Of a stretch of 5,594 nucleotides of DNA, positions 1-4,583 are shown one piece after another. The notes beneath the pieces were generated by a model. The model was not told the DNA's origin. It saw only the letters and a list, made by a program, of their open reading frames with translations, and did no database searches. Position 1 is the stretch's first letter; every line of letters begins with the position of its first letter. The DNA is from Bradyrhizobium sp. GTDB lineage: Bacteria > Pseudomonadota > Alphaproteobacteria > Rhizobiales > Xanthobacteraceae. Made by a program: the position numbers and the translations under genes. The stretch is taken from positions 1 to 5,594 of the forward strand of contig JAQGKJ010000373.1 in NCBI GenBank assembly GCA_028290165.1, given 5' to 3'.

Positions 1-233
1 CGGCCATTGGCGACGTGACGATCCGCGCAGATGTAAGGGCTCCGGACGGTACCACTTTCATTCGCGAGGCTCTGGTTTCGCTCGGCGCCGAAACCAGCCG
101 ACCATTTCTCATACGCGAATGGCGGCATGGAGATGTTGATTCAAGGGAGCTTGCGTTCAGAACGCAGCCTCGCGGCGACACGGAGGCTCCGGCAAAAAGC
201 TGCTTTCGGATCGGGGAAGCCATCGGAACCTAG
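1..233 (+). CDS. 3' end of an open frame, possibly a HemC C-terminal remnant (5' partial)
   Basis: The frame is open from base 3 and ends at TAG 231-233; its start is outside the window, although a GTG at 15 could serve as a start. The first visible residues (GDVTIRADVRAPDGTTFIR) align without gaps to the C-terminal domain of hydroxymethylbilane synthase. From memory, the E. coli HemC segment reads GEIWLRALVGAPDGSQIIR, giving about 10 of 19 identities including APDG and the final Ile-Arg. HemC polymerises four porphobilinogens into hydroxymethylbilane in tetrapyrrole synthesis. The following ~50 residues do not show the usual HemC ending (a helix with an LG..LA..LL..GA pattern) and are rich in Arg and Glu. 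I see no clear continuation in the other two frames. It is therefore either a diverged or decayed HemC-like gene or an unrelated protein with a chance match. It converges on the lipoprotein gene, with 34 bp between the two stop codons. Confidence 0.4.
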   Translation, partial: AIGDVTIRADVRAPDGTTFIREALVSLGAETSRPFLIREWRHGDVDSRELAFRTQPRGDTEAPAKSCFRIGEAIGT

Positions 234-240
234 CGGGCAG

Positions 241-293
241 CGGTCGTTCAGTGATTAGATCCGCACATCACCCGCGTGACTTCAGAACGACCG
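241..293. repeat. 9-bp inverted repeat between convergent genes
   Basis: CGGTCGTTC (241-249) and GAACGACCG (285-293) are perfect inverted copies. A second 5-bp pair, GTGAT (251-255) and ATCAC (267-271), is nested inside. The structure lies just after the rightward frame (stop at 233) and overlaps the last codons of the leftward lipoprotein gene (stop at 268-270). This is where a two-way transcription terminator would be expected, but no T-run follows on either strand and the 35-nt loop is long. The terminator role is a weak inference. Confidence 0.3.
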
Positions 294-702
294 GCGCCTG
301 TGGCCGCCTCGTCGAACCTTCTAGCTTCAACCGCTCGTAGACAACAGCCGGGCCCGGCTCCAAAACAGGACAGCCCTTATAGCGCTGCAAGTCAGACAGC
401 GCATCCAGTCGTCTGCGTTCATCAACCAATTGTTTGGGTGCGTCCTCCGGAAATCTTTCATAGCCATAACCGGCGAGAGGTCCCTCCGAGAGCCAATATT
501 CCAAGCGGGCGGCCCGTCTCGCGGCAAAGCGGAATGACGCTGCTATCGCATCGCACGTCATGGTTTCATCGACCGGGAGCAACATATAAGGCGGCGGCGA
601 CGGAATGAGGGGATAATAATTTGTGACGCATCCTCCTAACGCGCAAACGACGCCTCCCAAGAGGCTAAGTCGGATGAAAGAGGCCATCCCGCGCTGTGTC
701 AC
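268..702 (-). CDS. small lipoprotein coupled to gspD, candidate secretin pilotin
   Basis: This 144-aa protein starts with GTG (700-702), which overlaps the TGA stop of gspD by 4 nt (GTGA), so translation is probably coupled. An in-frame ATG at 685-687 (residue 6) is an alternative start. A basic N-terminus and a hydrophobic stretch (residues 9-24) lead into a lipobox, LGGC, with the lipidated Cys at 25. Residue +2 is Val, so the default lipoprotein fate would be the outer membrane. A Pro-rich linker (31-44) follows. The remaining domain looks mostly helical, is rich in Ala and Arg, and has two further cysteines at 50 and 111 that could form a disulfide. T2SS pilotins (PulS/OutS/GspS and AspS types) are small helical outer-membrane lipoproteins that deliver GspD. 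The size, lipobox and tight coupling fit that role, but I recognise no pilotin motif. A plain conserved hypothetical lipoprotein is the alternative. Confidence 0.75.
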   Translation of the reverse strand: MTQRGMASFIRLSLLGGVVCALGGCVTNYYPLIPSPPPYMLLPVDETMTCDAIAASFRFAARRAARLEYWLSEGPLAGYGYERFPEDAPKQLVDERRRLDALSDLQRYKGCPVLEPGPAVVYERLKLEGSTRRPQAPVVLKSRG

Positions 703-2978
703 TGTGCGGTCATCCGCTGTATGGTGTTTACGGGCGTTCGCGCACGGGTCGATGTATGCGGCATGTAGACGTTCATTTTTCGCCGATACTCCTCGGTCAC
801 CAGGCGGCTCTCAGCGCCGTCCCTGACCACGCGCGGCGTGATCAGGATGATGAGCTCTGTCTTTTTGACCGAATTGCTTCGGTCAGAAAATAATGGGCCA
901 ATTCCCGGCAGGTCGCCGAGCAGCGGGATCTGCGAACTAGTTTTCGAGGCCTGGTCCTGAATCATGCCACCTAAAGCCAAGACCTCGCCATCGTTGACGA
1001 CGACGGTTGTTTTCACCCGACGTTGTTGAATGGTTGGCGAATCGATATTGGAGGTCGTGGTCTTCACCACACTACTGACCTCCTGCTCGATCTCGAGCTG
1101 TACTCGGCCGCTTTCGTTAATGCGGGGCGTCACCGAGAGAATTACACCCGTATCCTGCATTGTGATCGAGTTCACAATGGCTGTGCTAGCTGTCACCGTG
1201 CTAGTCGCCGTCTGCGTGGTAATCGGAACCTGATCACCGATCTGCAATCTGGCTGTCTTGTTATCCAGTACCATGAGCGACGGCGTTGAAATTACGTTGA
1301 CATGGGTGAGCGCATTCAAAGCACTGAGCGTTGCCGCGATATTGGCTGCGTTGACTGCATAGTTGAACCCGGGGAAAGCTGCGGCGACGCCGCCCGTAAT
1401 AAGAGATGAAAACGAGGCGGTGGGGGTTCCCCCTTTTTGAAGTTGCCATTGCACGCCATACTGAAGGTCATCGTTGAGCGTCACTTCGGCGATCACCGCT
1501 TCGATGAGAACTTGGCTCGGTACAACATCCAGGCTTTGAATCACGCGAAGAACGCGCTGGTAGTCTCGATCATTCGCCATAATAAGCAGCGAGTTCTTTG
1601 TGTCATCCGCCACGACTTTAAGCGGGGAGTCGGCGACGGGACCCGTCACTGACGTTGCCCCTACCGTGGGATCGGAGGTTGGCGCCTCATCATTGTTCAA
1701 CATCCGCGCTAGATTCTGGAGATCGCCGCCGCCCGGCGCACCGCTCCGGTCGAGTACGTTTTGACCACCCCGATACGGTGGTGAATCAGTTGCCGGGACA
1801 CCTGAACCGGACGCCTTCCCGCTTGTCCCGCCGAGACTGACTTGCTTCGAGCGCGGCGAGACATTTCGGGAGCGCACCACCTTCATTTCATCGGAGAACA
1901 TTGACTGAAGCACAGCCGCTAATTCCGCCACAGGCCGATTCTGCACCTGATAGACGTGCAGCTGCGGCTCCGTTCCATTGGCCTTGGAATCGAGCCGCTT
2001 TATCCAGCTCTGGGCACGCGGCAGATAACTCGGTTGAGACGACAGAACGAGGATCGCGCCCAGCCTTGTGTTGGCGATGAAACGAACGCGGCCCTTTAGC
2101 GGTCCTTCCTTGTCCGACGAAAACACGGCTTTCAGTTCTTCGACCAATTTCTCGGGCTGGGAGGTCTTGACCGGGACAAGTGCGAACGACATGCCGCGCA
2201 TCACGTCGATATCGAAAATCGAGATCGAATCGAGCATGCTATCGATTTCGCCCGGAGACCCTTTGAGTGCGAGAATATTCCGCGCGTCATCGGCCTGGAC
2301 GATGGCGCCTCTCGGAACCATGGGTTCAAGGACGCGAGCAACTTCCGTTGCGGCGACGTATCTCAGCTGTACGATTCGCACGCCATTGCCGCCGATCGCG
2401 ATTTGGGACACCGTACGGCCGGTCGACACAGTTCCAGTCGCGGCCTGATCGGCGGGCACGATTCGGTAGATGCCACGATTTTCCACTAAGGCGGCGCCGA
2501 CCGGAGCGAGGGCTGCCTGAAATAATTCCAGCGCGTCAGGCTTGCTCACGGGCTGAGTGGTCTGAACCGATATCACTCCATCGACACGCGGGTCGACGAC
2601 GTAGTTCACGCCAATCATATCGCCCAGAATGGTCTTGGCAGCCTGCTGCAAGGGGACGCTCGACAGATTGAGAACCACGTTTGCGTCGGCGTTGACCGTC
2701 GTTTGCCTTAAAGGGGATGCCCCGATCATGCGGCCATTGCCGCCCTCCGTTACTGGAATTGCCTGGGATGCCGGCGACGGCAGAGGAATCGCCGTGGGCC
2801 CGTCTGTCCGATCATAGGCGAGCGCATCCAACGACCGTGTCTGTTCGGGACGGCTTTCGCTTAGACTCGCTACAGTCGGACCTACGATGTTCGGACTGCT
2901 GCAACCTGAAACGGCAACCACTGCCAACCAACAGGTGGCAATCCTCGTCGCAGAGCTACGAGAAAGCAACAAAGCCAC
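699..2978 (-). CDS. gspD: type II secretion system secretin GspD
   Basis: This 759-aa protein should form the multimeric outer-membrane pore through which folded periplasmic proteins leave the cell. The N-terminus is a lipoprotein signal with lipobox VSGC (Cys26). After a Pro/Ser linker come periplasmic domains: N0 (about 100-175), N1 (about 200-258), N2 (about 264-330) and N3 (about 338-485). N3 is interrupted by a Gly/Ser/Pro-rich insert at about 372-450. The secretin barrel follows (about 490-720), with GDQVPITT at 581-588, the family signature IPLLGDLPGIGPLF at 684-697, and the closing ILITPRVVR at 711-719. Only about 40 residues follow, including the YRRKM segment common in GspD. The length suits full-length GspD. 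The annotated start is GTG, but the GGAG at 2981-2984 lies only 2 nt upstream of it; TTG at codon 3 (2970-2972) has a better 8-nt spacing. No gspC or gspE-M genes are adjacent in the window. Type III and type IV pilus secretins are less likely given the N0-N3 order. Confidence 0.95.
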   Translation of the reverse strand: MALLLSRSSATRIATCWLAVVAVSGCSSPNIVGPTVASLSESRPEQTRSLDALAYDRTDGPTAIPLPSPASQAIPVTEGGNGRMIGASPLRQTTVNADANVVLNLSSVPLQQAAKTILGDMIGVNYVVDPRVDGVISVQTTQPVSKPDALELFQAALAPVGAALVENRGIYRIVPADQAATGTVSTGRTVSQIAIGGNGVRIVQLRYVAATEVARVLEPMVPRGAIVQADDARNILALKGSPGEIDSMLDSISIFDIDVMRGMSFALVPVKTSQPEKLVEELKAVFSSDKEGPLKGRVRFIANTRLGAILVLSSQPSYLPRAQSWIKRLDSKANGTEPQLHVYQVQNRPVAELAAVLQSMFSDEMKVVRSRNVSPRSKQVSLGGTSGKASGSGVPATDSPPYRGGQNVLDRSGAPGGGDLQNLARMLNNDEAPTSDPTVGATSVTGPVADSPLKVVADDTKNSLLIMANDRDYQRVLRVIQSLDVVPSQVLIEAVIAEVTLNDDLQYGVQWQLQKGGTPTASFSSLITGGVAAAFPGFNYAVNAANIAATLSALNALTHVNVISTPSLMVLDNKTARLQIGDQVPITTQTATSTVTASTAIVNSITMQDTGVILSVTPRINESGRVQLEIEQEVSSVVKTTTSNIDSPTIQQRRVKTTVVVNDGEVLALGGMIQDQASKTSSQIPLLGDLPGIGPLFSDRSNSVKKTELIILITPRVVRDGAESRLVTEEYRRKMNVYMPHTSTRARTPVNTIQRMTAQ

Positions 2979-2980
2979 GA

Positions 2981-2984
2981 CTCC
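2981..2984 (-). promoter_or_regulatory. ribosome binding site of gspD, bearing on the start choice
   Basis: The - strand reads GGAG here, followed by TC and then the GTG at 2976-2978. A 2-nt gap is too short for normal initiation. In-frame TTG codons at 2970-2972 and 2967-2969 lie 8 and 11 nt from GGAG, so the protein may begin at Leu3 as fMet. The signal peptide is almost unchanged either way. Confidence 0.5.
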
Positions 2985-2985
2985 A

Positions 2986-3018
2986 ATGGTAAGGTAATGG
3001 TAAAGTAATGGTAAAGTG
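2986..3018. repeat. three tandem copies of an 11-bp unit before gspD
   Basis: The + strand reads ATGGTAAGGTA (2986-2996), ATGGTAAAGTA (2997-3007) and ATGGTAAAGTG (3008-3018): three copies head to tail, with one base change between neighbours. On the coding strand of gspD the array reads as TTTACCAT-type units and ends 2 nt before the GGAG. An 11-bp period is close to one helical turn, so a protein bound to each unit would sit on the same face. The unit length is not a multiple of three, and the array is not inside a supported reading frame. Confidence 0.85.
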
Positions 3019-3134
3019 CCCGCTCAGAAGTCTCCGTAAATATTTGGTAAATCATCATGGTTAACACACCGTAAATTCGGACGATAAGTCGATACCAGTG
3101 GAACGGTCGGGGTGATGGCTGACGGCAAATATCT

Positions 3135-3167
3135 CCGAGGATCGGTTTGGCAGCGGCCGATCCGCGG
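3135..3167. repeat. strong hairpin or palindromic operator upstream of gspD
   Basis: GGATCGG (3139-3145) pairs perfectly with CCGATCC (3157-3163). After one A/G mismatch the stem continues with CCG (3135-3137) and CGG (3165-3167). The loop is 11 nt. No T-run follows on either strand, so it is not a textbook terminator. It lies about 155 bp upstream of the gspD start and could be an operator or a leader structure. Confidence 0.45.
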
Positions 3168-3353
3168 CGCATATCGGCGGCCTAAATCACCGGTGGCCCA
3201 GCCCCAGTGTCAGGCCAGCCAATGTTACGTTGCTGAGAGGCGCGCACCGTTCGTCATGCACTCTCGCCTTGTTGCAAGAATGGGGTTCGGCAAACCGCGG
3301 GGCAGATCAATACGACATAATGACCGATGGCGCGCCTGCTCGGAGCTAGACAA

Positions 3354-3369
3354 GGAGCCTAGACGCGGA
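3354..3369 (+). repeat. left inverted repeat flanking the cysteine-rich gene
   Basis: GGAGCCTAGACGCGGA matches the reverse complement of 3731-3746 (GGCTCCTAGACGCGGA) at 14 of 16 positions; the inner 12 bases (3358-3369) are identical. A partial direct copy, GGAGCTAGAC, lies just outside at 3342-3351. Confidence 0.7.
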
Positions 3370-3428
3370 AGCGGTTGACTACGAAACTCGCCTGCGAGGA
3401 CGGCATGATCGCGACTGAATTTCAAGGA

Positions 3429-3671
3429 TCACTTGTTCTGACAACTTTGCCTGCAAGTCTGATACTGGCTGTCGCAAGCGCTTACGCAGGGAGTGCTAAA
3501 TGTAGTCGGACAGACACGCTTGCAGGATGCATTTACGCTCGCGCAACTCGCAAGACAAACATCCGAAGAAGCGTCGGCGAGGCGTACGCCGAACTTAACT
3601 GCAATGCCGCTTTCAGCAAATGCGGTCCCAACAACCGCGATTAGGAATACTGCCGTCCATCTCAGCTTCAT
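3429..3671 (-). CDS. exported cysteine-rich small protein with twin CX3CX6CX3C modules
   Basis: I do not recognise this 80-aa protein. The start is ATG at 3669-3671, chosen because GGAG (3678-3681) lies 6 nt upstream; the open frame reaches 3713 without a better start. Residues 1-19 form a Sec signal peptide: MKLRW, a hydrophobic core, then TAFA before the predicted cut at 19/20. The mature part of about 61 residues has eight cysteines at 39, 43, 50, 54, 62, 66, 73 and 77. These form two identical CX3CX6CX3C modules separated by 7 residues. The i/i+4 spacing suggests cysteines lined up along two helices, which could pair into a disulfide-linked helical hairpin; metal binding is the alternative. 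An even cysteine count in an exported protein favours disulfides. The gene is 66 bp downstream of the H-NS-like gene on the same strand, with no clear terminator between, so co-transcription is possible. It lies between 16-bp inverted repeats. Function unknown. Confidence 0.8.
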   Translation of the reverse strand: MKLRWTAVFLIAVVGTAFAESGIAVKFGVRLADASSDVCLASCASVNASCKRVCPTTFSTPCVSACDSQYQTCRQSCQNK

Positions 3672-3677
3672 GACGAA

Positions 3678-3681
3678 CTCC
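3678..3681 (-). promoter_or_regulatory. ribosome binding site of the cysteine-rich gene
   Basis: GGAG on the - strand, 6 nt before the ATG at 3669-3671. It fixes the start of the 80-aa protein and rules out the longer 94-codon reading. A small hairpin (GTCGA-GGG-TCGAC on the - strand, 3686-3698) lies 4 nt upstream of it. Confidence 0.75.
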
Positions 3682-3730
3682 GCGAGTCGACCCTCGACAA
3701 ACGATAACCTCACGCTTTCGGCTAGCTATC

Positions 3731-3746
3731 TCCGCGTCTAGGAGCC
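3731..3746 (-). repeat. right inverted repeat, overlapping the stop of the H-NS-like gene
   Basis: TCCGCGTCTAGGAGCC on the + strand is the inverted partner of 3354-3369, with 12 identical bases at 3731-3742. The TAG stop of the H-NS-like gene (3738-3740 on the - strand) lies inside it. No obvious target-site duplication flanks the pair. Confidence 0.7.
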
Positions 3747-4100
3747 AACAGCGTCTGTAATCACGAATTCATCTATCTTACGCCCGGTTTCGAGCGCGGC
3801 CGATAGCCAGCGCGGCTGCTTGCCTCGCCCGGACCAGGTCTCGGATGGAACCTGGGGATTCCGAAATTTCGGAAATACACGGGGATATTTCCGACGAGGC
3901 ACATTGGCTAGACCTTTTGAGGAAAGAGCCTCTGGTTGAACGGACAGCTCAACATTTGTCCGCGCACTAAGCCGGGCCAGTAGCTTTTCCAATTCAAGCT
4001 TCCGTGACGTCAAGCGGTCCGACAAAACACGGCCAATCTTCGCGTGCAGCTCCCACAACTTCTCAACGGTCATGGCATCGAGGTTCAACTGCTGGCTCAT
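3738..4100 (-). CDS. H-NS-family nucleoid-associated DNA-binding protein
   Basis: This 120-aa protein should bind AT-rich DNA and repress it, acting as a nucleoid protein or silencer of acquired genes. The start is ATG 4098-4100, preceded by GGAA (4107-4110) with a 6-nt gap; the frame stays open further upstream, but that part looks non-coding and covers the promoter. Residues about 4-48 are a charged, Leu-rich coiled-coil oligomerisation segment (LWELHAKIGRVLSDR and following). Residues about 49-75 are a flexible linker. Residues 76-113 are the DNA-binding domain: KFRNP, then TWSGRGKQPRW at 88-98 and the closing GRKIDEF. The RGK at 92-94 sits where enteric H-NS has its QGR minor-groove hook. 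The length and motif match the short H-NS-like proteins common in rhizobia. A six-residue tail, TDAVGS, ends inside the right inverted repeat. It lies 66 bp upstream of the cysteine-rich gene on the same strand. Confidence 0.92.
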   Translation of the reverse strand: MSQQLNLDAMTVEKLWELHAKIGRVLSDRLTSRKLELEKLLARLSARTNVELSVQPEALSSKGLANVPRRKYPRVFPKFRNPQVPSETWSGRGKQPRWLSAALETGRKIDEFVITDAVGS

Positions 4101-4138
4101 CGCTTTTTCCGGCAAGGTGCGCTTAGAAATATATAACA

Positions 4139-4167
4139 AATATAACACAATATAATAATTGTCACAA
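4139..4167 (-). promoter_or_regulatory. candidate promoter of the H-NS-like gene
   Basis: On the - strand TTGTGA (4162-4167) and TATATT (4139-4144) are 17 nt apart, resembling a sigma-70 -35/-10 pair with 4/6 and 5/6 matches. Transcription would start about 30 nt before the ATG. The run from about 4125 to 4160 is almost pure A/T and contains several TATA steps, the kind of DNA that H-NS proteins bind, so self-repression is plausible. The AT-richness also makes chance -10 matches likely. Confidence 0.45.
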
Positions 4168-4316
4168 AGCAGCGCGGCTGTCCAGATCGCACAAACGCTG
4201 CATCGTCGTATCACGAGCGGCATCGATGTCTGCTTTAAGCTATTCTGGTTAAGGCAGAATTTGCATTTTTGGAGAGACACCGCTTCAATTGCGACGCTTA
4301 ACATGATATGCACACG

Positions 4317-4348
4317 ATTGATTTCTTTGCGCCGCTAAGGAAATCGAT
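4317..4348. repeat. hairpin in the H-NS/sugar transferase spacer
   Basis: ATTGATTTC (4317-4325) faces GAAATCGAT (4340-4348) with one T-G wobble. Pairing can continue inward for 4 more bases with two wobbles, leaving a 6-nt CGCCGC loop. No T-run follows. It could be an operator or an RNA structure at the end of the sugar transferase transcript. Confidence 0.45.
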
Positions 4349-4398
4349 AGCGCGACTCTCCGCCACTGAACAACGCTGCAGATTGTGAAAGCCTAGAC

Positions 4399-4461
4399 CG
4401 CGTGGCGATGATCAACAACACTCGCGATGTTCCTCACGATCTCACAAAATCTCGCCACGCG
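4399..4461. repeat. 10-bp perfect inverted repeat
   Basis: CGCGTGGCGA (4399-4408) and TCGCCACGCG (4452-4461) are exact inverted copies separated by 43 bp. It lies about 120 nt past the sugar transferase stop on that gene's strand. The GC-rich arms would make a stable stem, but the loop is long and there is no T-run. Confidence 0.55.
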
Positions 4462-4583
4462 AGGCCAAATCGCGAATAAACTGTACACGCAACTTAAGCG
4501 CCGCATCAGGATAATGATGATAACGCATGGATGCTTTGAGCAAACCCGGTTGAAAAAATGGACATGGCAGCCGGTATCAAGAT

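Larger units (their letters stand above)
2979..3428. other. spacer upstream of gspD, no convincing gene
   Basis: No frame here has both a good ribosome binding site and protein-like composition; the open frames are short, Arg-rich and overlap one another. The half next to gspD is AT-richer and holds three 11-bp tandem repeats, scattered GTAAA boxes and a hairpin at 3135-3167. The half next to the cysteine-rich gene is GC-richer and ends at the left inverted repeat (3354-3369). No clear -35/-10 pair for gspD was found; TTAACC and TATTTA on the - strand, 16 nt apart, are a poor match. I saw no sigma-54 (GG-N10-GC) site and no tts box. Confidence 0.6.
4101..4583. other. spacer between the sugar transferase and H-NS-like genes
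   Basis: No convincing gene. The stretch holds the AT-rich promoter of the H-NS-like gene (about 4121-4167), a hairpin at 4317-4348 and a 10-bp inverted repeat at 4399-4461. Short open frames here lack good ribosome binding sites. The one beginning at the stop of the sugar transferase (4393-4587, TTG start) has no protein-like pattern. A run of six T on the - strand (4553-4558) lies 26 nt after the sugar transferase stop but sits in the loop, not after the stem, of an imperfect pair (CCGG...CCGG), so it is not a clear terminator. Confidence 0.6.

Noticed and set aside
3203..3235. Resemblance to a tts box (GTCAG...)
   Set aside because: Only the first bases fit the type III regulator consensus and no secretion gene follows at a suitable distance on that strand.
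3387..3398. CTCGC-CT-GCGAG as a terminator of the cysteine-rich gene
   Set aside because: The loop would be only 2 nt with 5 pairs and only TTT follows on the - strand; too weak to call.
3112..3425. Overlapping open frames on both strands in the spacer before gspD
   Set aside because: They are Arg-rich, lack good ribosome binding sites, show no recognisable motif and lie on opposite strands of the same DNA.
4101..4313. N-terminal extension of the H-NS-like protein to a 191-codon reading
   Set aside because: The extra 71 codons cover the AT-rich promoter and have no H-NS character; ATG at 4100 has a proper ribosome binding site and the family's usual length.
4311..4348. Resemblance to a nod box (ATCGATT-type half sites)
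   Set aside because: Only one short half-site fits and the spacing of the remaining conserved parts is absent; the match is explained by the hairpin.
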